A stretch of DNA of 15,096 bases from Eubacteriaceae bacterium. Lineage in GTDB: Bacteria > Bacillota > Clostridia > Peptostreptococcales > Anaerovoracaceae. Positions 5,750 to 14,800 of the stretch are shown here, piece by piece. The notes under the pieces are model-generated. The model did no database searches. It had not been told where the DNA came from and saw nothing but the letters and a program-made list of their open reading frames with translations. A program made the position numbers and the translations under genes. The DNA lies in the NCBI GenBank assembly GCA_902362805.1, contig CABIXY010000016.1, positions 1 to 15,096 of the forward strand, in the 5' to 3' direction. Positions within the stretch are counted from its first letter, which is position 1; the number at the start of each line of letters is the position of its first letter.

Positions 5750-8644
5750 TTATTTAGCAGTTCTGATTGCAAGGTTTGATGTCTTAGTTTGAACGGTCTG
5801 ATTGCCAATAGTTCTGTAACCTATTACTTTGTAGTAATATTTTGTGCCTTTCTTGACGCTCTTCTTGTTGTTCATGTAAGTCTTGCTTGTCTTACCGATG
5901 TACTTATATGTGCCATTCTTCGAAGTAGATCTGTACATCTTGTAATAGTCAACCTTGTAACCATAGGACTTCTTCCAGGAAACTTTGATGTATCCCTTGT
6001 ATGCCTTGGATGATGCCTTGATTGTTGTTGTCTTTACACCTACGGTAAGTTTAGCGTCACGTAGTTTTTCAACATCAACTAACTTATCGTAATATTTTCT
6101 GCCAACTTTATTCTTTTGGAATAATGACAAAGCATCATAAGCAGTTCTTGCAGCCTTAATTCCTGCAGTATTTGTTCCATCTGCTGGAAGCTTAGCAATC
6201 ATATCTTCAACTGCTTTATATTCAGCAGTAGCCAAATCATCTTCAACTGTGTCCATCTTGTCTCCGATACTTGGAACCGTTAATTTAGCAGCATCTTTTG
6301 CTGTATAATCTTTTACGTATGCATCATATAGAACTCTTAACGCTGCCACTGCATCTTTTTCATCAGTAGTCACTTTACCATCTTTCATGATAGCATCATA
6401 TGCATCTGTGATTGCCCTGTTTTCAACACTCTGAATTAAGGAAGCTGCTTTATCTACAGATATTACGCTTACTTTATGATCTGAGTTACCAATCAATTCA
6501 CAGTACTCATTATGCGTCTTGATGTCTGCTTTCAAAGCCATAACAACTTCTTTATCAGCGGCAGTAGCAATTGGTGGAATAGCTGTAATTCTTGCATTTA
6601 ATGCACCCATTGCTTCTTTCATCTGTGCAGTAGTTTTCAGGTTGTCTACTTCTGCTTTTGCAGCAGTGTAAGCAGCTTTCAACTCATCTACTGTATAAGC
6701 GTCATCAAGAGTTGCTACTAATTTAGTTTTCATAGTTCCAGAAGCCCAAGTATAATCTTTGTCTGTTTTTGCCGCAACTAAGCTTGCTACCTTATAATCT
6801 ACATAAGCTTTAAGTTCTGCTGTATACTGAGCAAGTAGTGTCTTAAATTCTGCTGTTCCTCTAGCAGCTGTTTTTGTCGCTGTGGTAGGAATAGCTGTCA
6901 ATTTTTCATATCCTGCTAAGAAAGCTGCTTCTGCATCTTTAATAGAAGTAGTTGCTTTGACAGTAGCTATGGTTTCGCTGATGACATTTCTTATTCTGTC
7001 GTTCATATCAGCTTCATAGCCGGCAAATCCACTAGCATTTGCAGTTACCCAGGCAGCAACGCCGTTATATCCTCTATCGTTCACTTTTACACTGCCAGTG
7101 CCGATGAGTTCTTTGATTCTAGCTTCTACGGCCTTATTTGCAGTATTATCATCTAATGATGCTGTAAGGTCGCCTTTGTATACTTTATCGAGTGCTGCTT
7201 CTAAAGCGGCATCAATTTCAACTGCAGTAGTACCATCAATCGCAATGCTTTCCTTCATCAGTTTAGCTTCTTCTTTCAATTCAGCCACTTTGTCTGCGAT
7301 TTGCTGAAGCTTTGCAGCATCAAATGTACTGGTTTGAGCAGTAACATTGAAACCGGTAACATATGTCAGAACTCCAGCACTGAAATCCCAACCGGCTACG
7401 ACTGCATTAGCTGCATTAAACGGAGTACCATAGCTCTTGATTAATTCTCTGTAGTCATCCTTATCATTGACCAGATAAGTTGCTACTTCAAGAACGGTTG
7501 CTTTTGCTTTTACTGCATTTTCTTTGTTCTTCTGATAAAGCGCAATCTTTTCTGCATTTGCAGAAGATCCTTTCAACTGCTCTGTCAGGATATTGCTCTC
7601 TGCTGTTGAAATCAAATTATCGTAATACGAATTGATTTTTCCAGTCAATTCAGACAGAACTTTGCTCTTTGCAAAAGTAAGCTTGGATGCTTCTGTCGGT
7701 TCATCTGCAAGTTTAGGAATTGCATTGATAGCGGTCATAAAGCTTCCACTTGCAGGCTTCTGATTTACTGGTGCAGTATAGATAGCGGCAATGTCGCCTA
7801 CACCAGTTTTATAAGCAGCCCATGTGTTTGTTGTGGTCGCAGTGGATTCAGCTGCATCAATACCCTTTAGTGCATTCTGCACAGCCTCTACTGCGAGATC
7901 ATAGTTGCTCTTAGGCTGACCTTTGTATTCTTTTGAATAAAGGCTCAGATCCACCTTATTGATTGCATCTTTTGCAGCATCTCTAGCTGCTTCAAAAACA
8001 GCTTTTCCTACAGAATCAATTTTGGTGCCCGTAGGTGCTGCTAACTCTGGAGTACTTGCTGCATCGTTAAACAGATCAGTGTATACTGTATCTGCATTTG
8101 CAGATGTAGTCACAACTTTATCATATGCAGGATAAACAGAAACTGTATCTAAATCCTTATCATATGCATAGGCGTTTTCGCTAGCCGTAGTAAAATAGCC
8201 GCTGAATTTGACTTTGCTGACGTTTTTGTTATAACCAGCAAATGCAGCTGCGACAGTAGCCTCATCTGCTGCTGGTACAGCTGAAATATTCATAGCAGCC
8301 TGAACCTTTTCAATCAGCTCCCTCTGCTCCTTTTCTACTGCAGCAATTTTCTTATCGTATACTTCTTCATTGTAGATTTTTTCTACGGATGCCTTTGTTA
8401 CTTCAACACCGTCAATTGTTACATTTGTTTTAGTACCAAAGATGTCTTTCAGGACACCGTTCTTAACTGCTAATTCAGCATCTTTTACATCTTTAGCTGC
8501 TGCGTTAATTTCACCTACAACTGTCTCGTATGTAGGCTGATCTTTTGGATCAGGCGCAACAGTTCCAGCAGCCGCAAACGCAGTACCAACTGTGTAAGTG
8601 AAGACAACTGACAATGCAAGAAGCACTGTTAAAAATTTCTTCAT
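5750..8644 (-). CDS. Secreted surface protein 2, intact, Fn3-like C-terminus
   Basis: A 964-residue secreted protein and the intact model for the split gene 1. Residues 1-24 are the shared signal peptide. The mature region is a long run of Ala/Lys/Asp-rich helices with recurring elements, including [28 protein letters not shown] and [13 protein letters not shown] last helical unit, [16 protein letters not shown], precedes the terminal domain. Residues from about 872 to 964 form the Fn3-like domain ([17 protein letters not shown], then YKMYRST, then [13 protein letters not shown]), strongly basic in contrast to the acidic body. There is no sorting signal or C-terminal membrane segment, so surface retention, if any, may rely on the basic domain. 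It is convergent with the HipA-like gene and shares its terminator. The role is unknown; a surface antigen or adhesin is the natural guess. Confidence 0.9.
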   Translation of the reverse strand: MKKFLTVLLALSVVFTYTVGTAFAAAGTVAPDPKDQPTYETVVGEINAAAKDVKDAELAVKNGVLKDIFGTKTNVTIDGVEVTKASVEKIYNEEVYDKKIAAVEKEQRELIEKVQAAMNISAVPAADEATVAAAFAGYNKNVSKVKFSGYFTTASENAYAYDKDLDTVSVYPAYDKVVTTSANADTVYTDLFNDAASTPELAAPTGTKIDSVGKAVFEAARDAAKDAINKVDLSLYSKEYKGQPKSNYDLAVEAVQNALKGIDAAESTATTTNTWAAYKTGVGDIAAIYTAPVNQKPASGSFMTAINAIPKLADEPTEASKLTFAKSKVLSELTGKINSYYDNLISTAESNILTEQLKGSSANAEKIALYQKNKENAVKAKATVLEVATYLVNDKDDYRELIKSYGTPFNAANAVVAGWDFSAGVLTYVTGFNVTAQTSTFDAAKLQQIADKVAELKEEAKLMKESIAIDGTTAVEIDAALEAALDKVYKGDLTASLDDNTANKAVEARIKELIGTGSVKVNDRGYNGVAAWVTANASGFAGYEADMNDRIRNVISETIATVKATTSIKDAEAAFLAGYEKLTAIPTTATKTAARGTAEFKTLLAQYTAELKAYVDYKVASLVAAKTDKDYTWASGTMKTKLVATLDDAYTVDELKAAYTAAKAEVDNLKTTAQMKEAMGALNARITAIPPIATAADKEVVMALKADIKTHNEYCELIGNSDHKVSVISVDKAASLIQSVENRAITDAYDAIMKDGKVTTDEKDAVAALRVLYDAYVKDYTAKDAAKLTVPSIGDKMDTVEDDLATAEYKAVEDMIAKLPADGTNTAGIKAARTAYDALSLFQKNKVGRKYYDKLVDVEKLRDAKLTVGVKTTTIKASSKAYKGYIKVSWKKSYGYKVDYYKMYRSTSKNGTYKYIGKTSKTYMNNKKSVKKGTKYYYKVIGYRTIGNQTVQTKTSNLAIRTAK

Positions 8645-8768
8645 TTTAAGAATTCCTCCCTCTTTTTTGTTCGTTTTGTAAGATTATAGTTATGCGCTTT
8701 TTTGCACAAAACTTACAAATGAAATGATAGTTCACAATGATCTTAGGGGAAAGGCATAGAGGTGTTGG
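8574..8768 (-). repeat. 195-bp identical 5' cassette, copy B
   Basis: Identical over its whole length to 3716-3910. It includes the signal-peptide codons, ribosome site, promoter with TATAAT at 8683-8688, and upstream DNA ending in GAGGTGTTGG. Beyond 8768 the two loci are unrelated: copy A continues to a CRISPR leader, copy B to the relB-fic promoter. Confidence 0.97.
8675..8719 (-). promoter_or_regulatory. Surface gene 2 promoter bracketed by inverted repeats
   Basis: Same arrangement as upstream of gene 1. TATAAT is at 8683-8688 and the weak -35 at 8706-8711, with TTTGTAAG at 8675-8682 and CTTACAAA at 8712-8719 immediately outside them. Confidence 0.65.
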
Positions 8769-8817
8769 AATTGATAGGGCTACATGGTTGATGAGGTGGA
8801 AAGCAAGATTTTTTTGT

Positions 8818-8854
8818 TTGTCATGTATACGTTGTAATGACAATGTGGTATAAT
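8818..8854 (+). promoter_or_regulatory. relB-fic promoter with RelB-type operator hexamers
   Basis: TATAAT at 8849-8854 is preceded by TGG, an extended -10, and no good -35 is seen. TTGTAATGACAA at 8832-8843 is an imperfect palindrome made of TTGTAA and the complement of TTGTCA; another TTGTCA is at 8818-8823. All fit the (A/T)TGT(A/C)A hexamer that I recall for the E. coli RelB operator. Autoregulation by the RelB-like antitoxin is likely. Confidence 0.65.
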
Positions 8855-8878
8855 AGGAGTATGGAAGGAGTTGATTTT

Positions 8879-9220
8879 ATGGCAAATTCATCGTTGATAC
8901 AGGTCCGTGCTTCGGAAGAGGATAAGATGCGTGCGGCAGAGATCTTGGACAATTTAGGGACCAATCTGTCCAGCGTGATCAATATGCTCTTGAAGCAGAT
9001 TATCATTACGGAAAGCATCCCTTTTGAAATAAGCATGAGACATCAGACTGCATTGACAAAAGAAGAGATGACCAGGGAAGTTGATGCAACGATGCGTCTT
9101 GAGGGGCTGCTTCTGGACGAATCCGATCGAACACGTTTGGTAGACTATGCCAATGGGAAGATGACGGGCGATGAAGCGAGGGCACAGATATTGAAAGAAC
9201 TAGGGATTGGAAATGAATGA
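8879..9220 (+). CDS. RelB/DinJ-type antitoxin fused to a VbhA-like Fic inhibitor segment
   Basis: A 113-residue protein in two parts. Residues 1-50 (SLIQVRASEEDKMRAAEILD, then GTNLSSVINMLLKQI, then IPFEI) form a RelB/DinJ ribbon-helix-helix DNA-binding domain. Residues from about 58 to 110 resemble the Fic antitoxin VbhA. T-M-R-L-E-G at 71-76 matches the (S/T)xxxE(G/N) inhibitory helix motif, whose Glu blocks ATP binding in Fic, and the rest (LVDYANGKMTGDEARAQILK) follows the VbhA pattern. So one protein probably both represses the operon and silences the Fic enzyme. I choose ATG 8879 because GGAAGGAG lies 8 bases upstream; the frame extends to 8837 but through the promoter. It overlaps fic by 8 bp. 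The inhibitor assignment rests on motif recognition. Confidence 0.85.
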   Translation: MANSSLIQVRASEEDKMRAAEILDNLGTNLSSVINMLLKQIIITESIPFEISMRHQTALTKEEMTREVDATMRLEGLLLDESDRTRLVDYANGKMTGDEARAQILKELGIGNE

Positions 9221-9797
9221 CAGAATATATTGCTATGAAGGCACTGATGTCCTGATCAATAAACTTGGCATTCAGGATGCTGACATCCTAGCGACGGCAG
9301 AAAGGAAGCTGACGGGGCTCCGAATCCTGGAACTCATGCAAAATCCGGTAGAAGGGGGTTTTGATCTGCAACACCTTTGCGACATACACCACTATATCTT
9401 CCAGGATCTCTATGCATGGGCAGGCAGGCTGCGGGACGTGGATATTGCAAAAGGAAATCTCTTCTGCAAGGCGGAATATCTGGATACGGAATGCAGCAGG
9501 ATCTTCAGTGCCCTGAGCCGGGAGCGGCATTTAGGAGTTGGGACTACACAAAAGGCCGTAAAAACCCTTGCATATTATTTTTCGGAGATCAATGCCCTGC
9601 ATCCGTTCAGGGAGGGAAATGGACGGACCCAAAGGGAATTCATAAGGCAGCTGGCGCTTTCAGAAGGCTACATCATTGAATTCTACAAAATTACCGAAGA
9701 GGAGATGCTTGATGCCAGTCGTGAATCATTCCTTTGTAATTACGGGCCGATGGAAGATTTGTTCAGCAGATGCCTAAGAGCTATCTGCGCAGATTAA
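9213..9797 (+). CDS. fic: Fic-family AMP-transferase toxin
   Basis: A 194-residue Fic-domain protein. Fic enzymes transfer AMP, or sometimes another nucleotide moiety, to a hydroxyl side chain of a target; bacterial FicT toxins modify DNA gyrase and topoisomerase IV. The full active-site motif HPFREGNGRTQR lies at about 130-141, with catalytic His130, the phosphate-binding GNGR loop and the second Arg all present. The stretch DVDIAKGNLFCKAEYL upstream is the target-binding flap. No inhibitory (S/T)xxxE(G/N) helix is evident in the Fic protein itself, which suits class I enzymes inhibited in trans by the preceding gene. I prefer ATG 9213 with AGGGA 6 bases upstream. It overlaps the antitoxin by 8 bp, indicating translational coupling. 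The actual target is not deducible. Confidence 0.92.
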   Translation: MNDRIYCYEGTDVLINKLGIQDADILATAERKLTGLRILELMQNPVEGGFDLQHLCDIHHYIFQDLYAWAGRLRDVDIAKGNLFCKAEYLDTECSRIFSALSRERHLGVGTTQKAVKTLAYYFSEINALHPFREGNGRTQREFIRQLALSEGYIIEFYKITEEEMLDASRESFLCNYGPMEDLFSRCLRAICAD

Positions 9798-9944
9798 TAA
9801 CTGCATAACCGCTGAGAAATACGATTATTAAAACTGATATAGATGCCAGTCAATGGAATATGGGGGAATGACATAAGGAGAAGTTGTTAAAAGATACCAG
9901 GTAATCGGGTAGGAGGGAAACTTTAGTTAATTTCCCGACCTCCC

Positions 9945-9980
9945 ACACCACCGTGCGTACCGTTCGGTATACGGCGGTTC
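9945..9980 (-). ncRNA. Group II intron domain V
   Basis: A 36-base catalytic hairpin reading GAACCGCCGTATACC and continuing through GGTACGCACGG to GGTGT on the minus strand. The CGC triad in the lower stem is the form typical of group IIC, where other classes have AGC. Domain VI follows at about 9904-9944. Confidence 0.85.
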
Positions 9981-9989
9981 AATTTTAAA

Positions 9990-11267
9990 CTAAATATGAA
10001 CTTTAGCATAATGGGTTGATAGAAATATCAGCCCTTTTTCTTTAAATCTGGCGTTACTCATTGCTCTGTGCATGACATACGAGCCAGCTACTCTCGCATA
10101 ACTTTTGCGTGAGTTTGCCCACGCCCATGCTTTACCTTTTGGGATACCAAGTTTCTGTAGTTCCTTGTACTTTGTGCTGACTTTCTTCCATTGCTTCCAG
10201 TAGCATATTCTCAGTCGGGATCTCATGTGTCTATCGATTTCCTCACATGTTGTCTTCATATTTCCAAATTTAAAGTAATTCACCCAGCCTCGTATTGTCT
10301 GGTTAAGTCGCATGATTCTGTACTCCATGCTGACGCCCCAGCTTCTTGAGGTGAGTTCCTTTATCTTCTGCTTTATGCGTTCTACCGACTTCTGATGTGG
10401 TTTTGCTTTGTACATTCTTTGGCGGCTGTCGTAGTAGAATCCATATCCAAGATATTTAATCTTGTTTGGCCTATCCACCTTGCTTTTCGTAGCATTTACT
10501 TTCAGCCCCAGCTTGGTTTCAATGAACTTTACCACACTCTGCATTACACGATTAGCACCCTTCTCACTTCCAGCCAATATGATGCAGTCGTCTGCGTATC
10601 GTACCATGTTTAATCCTCTGGCTTCTAGTTCCCAGTCCAGCTCATTTAGCATGATGTTGCTTAGAAGCGGTGATAGGTTTCCTCCTTGTGGTGTGCCGAT
10701 GATGGATTCTTTGTATTCGTCATCAATCATAATTCCGCTTACAAGGTATTTGCGGATAAGCGATACCACGTCTCCGCCCTCTATCTGTTTTGCAACCAGT
10801 GTCATTAGCTTGTCATGTGGAACTGTGTCAAAGAACTTTTCTAGGTCAATGTCCACAATCCAATCATTGTGCCTGTTCATCATTTCTAATGCTTTCACAA
10901 TTGCCTGCTGTGCACATCTCTCTGGTCTGAATCCATAGCTATGCTCATGGAAGGTTTTTTCAAAGTGCGGTGTAATCACCTGTGTAATTGCCTGTTGTAT
11001 CATACGGTCTGCCACAGTCGGTATCCCTAAGTTTCTTACCCCGCCATTTGGCTTTGGTATTTCCACTCGGAGTACTGGTTGCGGCTTGTATTTTCGCTGG
11101 CGAATCTTTTCCTTGATTTCTTTCCCATGTTCGTACCAGTAATCCTCTGGGTCTCCTGTACGGATTCCATCAGCTCCCGGTTCTCCTCGATTATCTTTGA
11201 CTTTCTTCATGGCCAGTTTTAAATTCTCTTCACTCAGTATCTGTTCCAGTAACTTTGCTTTGTTCAT
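9990..11267 (-). CDS. ltrA: Group IIC intron reverse transcriptase/maturase
   Basis: A 425-residue intron-encoded protein that helps splice its intron and copies it into new sites by target-primed reverse transcription. Palm residues are intact: Asp141 in DLEKFFD, GTPQGG at 191-196 and the YADD box at 224-227. A maturase/thumb X domain follows (LTSRSWGVSMEYRI, then GWVNYFKFG). There is no HNH endonuclease domain, as is normal for class C proteins, which are about 420 residues long. The sequence closely recalls the Eubacterium rectale enzyme known as MarathonRT, for example the stretches NDWIVDIDLEKFFDTV and KYLVSGIMIDDEY. A GGAAAGGAAG ribosome site precedes the ATG. It lies in domain IV, between the 5' ribozyme domains (11268-11768) and domain V. 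It appears active in coding capacity. Confidence 0.95.
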   Translation of the reverse strand: MNKAKLLEQILSEENLKLAMKKVKDNRGEPGADGIRTGDPEDYWYEHGKEIKEKIRQRKYKPQPVLRVEIPKPNGGVRNLGIPTVADRMIQQAITQVITPHFEKTFHEHSYGFRPERCAQQAIVKALEMMNRHNDWIVDIDLEKFFDTVPHDKLMTLVAKQIEGGDVVSLIRKYLVSGIMIDDEYKESIIGTPQGGNLSPLLSNIMLNELDWELEARGLNMVRYADDCIILAGSEKGANRVMQSVVKFIETKLGLKVNATKSKVDRPNKIKYLGYGFYYDSRQRMYKAKPHQKSVERIKQKIKELTSRSWGVSMEYRIMRLNQTIRGWVNYFKFGNMKTTCEEIDRHMRSRLRICYWKQWKKVSTKYKELQKLGIPKGKAWAWANSRKSYARVAGSYVMHRAMSNARFKEKGLIFLSTHYAKVHI

Positions 11268-11768
11268 ATTTTGCTGCTTCCTTTCCTTTCGCTCGACTCT
11301 GCCACCTGTCTGCCCGATAAATCGAGGGGCTATTGCCTAGTGTTTACTTACAGGGTCTACAATCCGATCTTCTGTAACAGTTAAAATTGTCTGGTCCTTC
11401 GCTCTACTTCCATTACAGAAGCTTCTCCACTACTACGACCTCTGCTGACTTCTCACAGTTCGTTGTTACTGCAGTAAATGAGACTGCCTGTGAGACCTCC
11501 CCGGTTAAGGTGCATATTCTTTTCCTCCATCCATCTGCCACATTTACATTGTCTGTTTGGGTAGTATTGGACTTCAACTTGTATAGCAGTCTTATCCACA
11601 GACCCTGCCTGATGTGATTTCTGTTCGTCAGACCGGAGGTTTGCGTCGGGCTTCCTTCAGATTCCACCTCACAATGGACCCCCTTGCCTCTCGCTATGTG
11701 CTTAATATTCCAACTACCTTCCGCACTTGGGACTTGCACCCTTGAGAATATGCCTATGCCGGGCAAAC
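11268..11768 (-). ncRNA. Group II intron 5' ribozyme domains (I to III and start of IV)
   Basis: These 500 bases without a real protein gene form the 5' half of the ribozyme. Characteristic minus-strand pieces are GGGTGCAAGTCCC, then GTGGAATCTGAAGGAAGCC, CGGTCTGACGAACAGAAATC and CCGGGGAGGTCT, all in the order found in known class C introns. Open frames crossing it are chance. Confidence 0.85.
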
Positions 11769-11772
11769 TATG

Positions 11773-11802
11773 AAAAGGGAAGGCCCCGAGACCTTCCCTT
11801 TT
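11773..11802. terminator. Bidirectional terminator, module 3 and intron target
   Basis: Arms AAAAGGGAAGG (11773-11783) and CCTTCCCTTTT (11792-11802) enclose an 8-base loop, with A and T runs suitable for both strands. It lies 12 bp after the stop of surface gene 3 and 5 bp before the intron 5' end. It differs in sequence from the palindromes of modules 1 and 2. Confidence 0.88.
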
Positions 11803-11814
11803 GTGAATCACATA

Positions 11815-14800
11815 TTATTTATAGTATCTGTTGGCTTTGTTTGACCAGTCGGAGAAGTATCTTTCACCATCTACGTCAATGTAAGCTCTTACCTTGTAGA
11901 AGTATCTCTTGCCCTTCTTCAGGTTTTTCTTGTTATCCATGTAAGACTTCGATGTCTTACCCATGAATTTGTAGCCGGAATTCATCTTAGTTGATTTGTA
12001 AATCTGATATCCGGTGATCATGGAAGCATCACCGTCAGCGACTCTCCAGTTTACACGAATCTTCTTGCCCTTGTAAAGCTTGGACGAAGCCTTGATCTTC
12101 AATGATTCAACAGAAGCAATTACCTTCGCTTCGATGAGCTTGATTGCGTACTTCGTATCTTTGTCAACTTTGTACTGCTGTCTGTCAGTCAGAGCTTTGT
12201 ATGCATTGAATGCCGCATTTACATCGTCTGCATTCATGGTGCCGTCTTTGAGGACTTTATTGATTGCTATCTCAGTCAGGTATACTTCGGCCTCCCAAAC
12301 GGAACCTTCAGCTAAAGTCAGCTTCTCGACAATTTTGTTAGCATCGACACTTAACTTGATTTCTTTCTCTTCCATTTTGTCATTAAATGCCTCAGCTTTT
12401 TCTGCAAGGGCACTCATTTCATCTTTTAATGCGAGCAGTTCTTCTACTGCCACATCGGCTGCAGCCTTGTCAATTTTAGCAAGTTTATCCTGCATTGCCT
12501 TTATTTCTGCATTAAGAGCATCTCTTTCCAGAGCATACAACGCTAGTTCGGCATTTGTCAGTCTTGCGACTGTTACCAGGGAAAGATCTGCAGTACCAAA
12601 AGTGTCAATATATGCATCATAGGATGCTCTTGCAGCCTCAATCTTTTCGGCATCAGCAGCAGTTACTGAGGAGGCTAATGGAAGTGCATTGAGTTCTGTC
12701 TCTATTGCGGTCTTCATTTCTGTCAGTTCTTTGTCAGTCTTTAAGGTATTGAATAACGCTTTTGCTTCTGCGTAAGCAGCTGTCACTCCATCAACGGTAA
12801 CTGCATCAGCAACCAGTTTTTTACCAGCATCTAAAGCATCAGTATAAGTTGGAAGTGAATAATCTACAAGTCCCTTGATATCCTGCATTTCCTCTGCATA
12901 GTCTGTCAAAGCGTTTGTGTAGGTTATTCTGGCAGCATCAACTGAGGTTTTGTCAGCGGCAAGCATCAGCTTTGCCAACTCTGCATCAGCGGTATTCATA
13001 GCAGATGTGATGTCATCATAAGACTGCGCTTCATCTAATGCATTAAGTGCATCTTCTTTAATTTCTTCATAAAGAGCACCATATGACTTTTTCTCAGCAT
13101 TTGTTGCATCTACTGCATAATAATTTTTGCAGTACTTTTTATCTGTTTCAGGAGTTGCATTTGATCCGATTGTGATGACTCTGTCTTGGAATTTATCTTT
13201 TGCATCCTTAATGGCAGATACCAGCTTATCATATTCAAAGTCTCCAGGTAGTAACAGTTCAGTAAGTGCTGCTTCGTAAGTATCGTAATCTTCGCTATAT
13301 ACTTTGTTGATTGCAAGTTTGAAGTATTCGTCTACGCCGCTCTTTCCCATGTCTTTATAAACTAAAGTTTCAGCAGCTTTTACAACTTCATCAACTTTTG
13401 CATCATCATAAAGTTTCTCACCTGCAGACACAGCTTTCTTCAATGCGTCGCCTCTTGCAACGACAGCATCGTAAACAGAAGCAACTGTGTAAGCACCTTT
13501 TACGGTTTTAGTGAAGGTTGTCTGGCTAACAGCACTTGCAGATTTAAAGTACCCTTCAACTTCTGCTGTTACAGCCTTAGCTGTAGTTAAATTCTTGGCT
13601 TCTACCGCTTTCTTTACGCTGTCAACAGTATCATTCACAGCCTTTAAATAAGCTGATTTTACTGCCAGAACTTCGGCTCTTGTTGCTTTTGCAATGTCTT
13701 TGACTTCCACACCGAAAAGAGTTGCACTCTTTGTAGCAGTTTTTTCGACATAGATATCTGAACCAGCATATTCTGTAGCAATCTGTGTTAAAGCTACGGT
13801 GCCTGTACCCTTTGGTGTTTCGATACCATCCCAGACAGCGTCAGTATAATCACCAAGCGCATATGCTCTCATTGCAGAAATTGCAGCGTTCAGTGCGATT
13901 TCTACTGCAGTTTTGCCGTCTTCCAGGTCTTCATTATTCTGAATTCCGAGAGTTGCAATTTTAGTACCAATACTATCAAAGGCAGTTTTGTATGCTGCGA
14001 TTGCAGTTGTATAGTCTGCCTTTGCAGGTGTTTTGATTTTTGCAAGGGTTTCTTTTGCTTCTTTAATCGCCTTTTCCGCATCAGCCTTGATTGCTTCAAC
14101 TGCTTCCTGGGCAGTCAGATTCTTCACCTCATCATAAGTAAAGGAGCCCTCTGCCGGATAGTTGGAGATTGGGTAATCTTTTGCAATCTTTGCGATATAA
14201 TATGCCTCAGCTTTTGGTGCTTCAGCCTTTGCAATGTAGATGCTGGCATCCAATGTTGCTTTGAATGCAGTGATGTTAGTTAAATCAACCCCTGCGACAT
14301 AAGCATCATTTGCAGTATAATACTTTGTTTCTGGCTGGGCTTTTCCTGAAGCCGCTGTCTGCAGGTCGGTGTCTGTGAAATAGGTGCTTACGTCGTCACC
14401 GTATACTATGCCTGACTTTTCAGCAAAAGTAACATAACCACCATCCCTCTCCTGAAGTGCAGGATTGGATTCTTTGACATAAGCATCACCATCAAGATAG
14501 TAATAGTCGCCAATATCTTCTACAACTGGTGATTTCACGGATGTCTTCTCATAGTATGTCGTATCCGCAACCGCATTGCCTGTTGCTGCAGTGTATTTTT
14601 CGTCAGCGAGTGTAAAATAGTCTGTAACACTCTGAGCAACAGTCAAACCGGTTACTTCCTTATATGGAAGTCCTGTTTCGCCATATGCTTTCACACAAGC
14701 TTCAATTTTTGCTTTTGCTGCTTCAAGGTCTTCTGCGTCATAGCCACCTTTATCTGCTTCAGCAACCTCCGCAGCTACTACTTCTTTCATATCATCAACT

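Larger units (their letters stand above)
9904..11768 (-). mobile_element. Group IIC intron, complete, encoding its maturase
   Basis: On the minus strand the element starts GTTTGCCCGGCAT at 11768 and ends after domain VI at CCCGAT near 9904, about 1.87 kb. The 5' end closely follows the well-studied Oceanobacillus iheyensis group IIC intron (GTGTGCCCGGCAT), except for T instead of G at position 3. Domain I, II-III-type stretches, the ORF and domain V are in the correct order. It sits directly after the terminator hairpin of surface gene 3, the classic IIC target. The exact 3' end could be a few bases either way. It now lies between fic and the terminator that fic would otherwise share. Confidence 0.9.

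Noticed and set aside
8646..8843. 65-residue minus-strand frame upstream of surface gene 2
   Set aside because: It lies in the promoter and identical 5' cassette, and its upstream end sits in the relB promoter.
9798..9903. Possible further gene or terminator directly after fic
   Set aside because: About 100 bases with no open frame of note and no clear hairpin with a T run; it is the flank of the intron.
11413..11811. 132-residue open frame on the minus strand upstream of the reverse transcriptase
   Set aside because: It overlaps the terminator and the ribozyme domain I region of the intron; its reading is incidental to a structured RNA.
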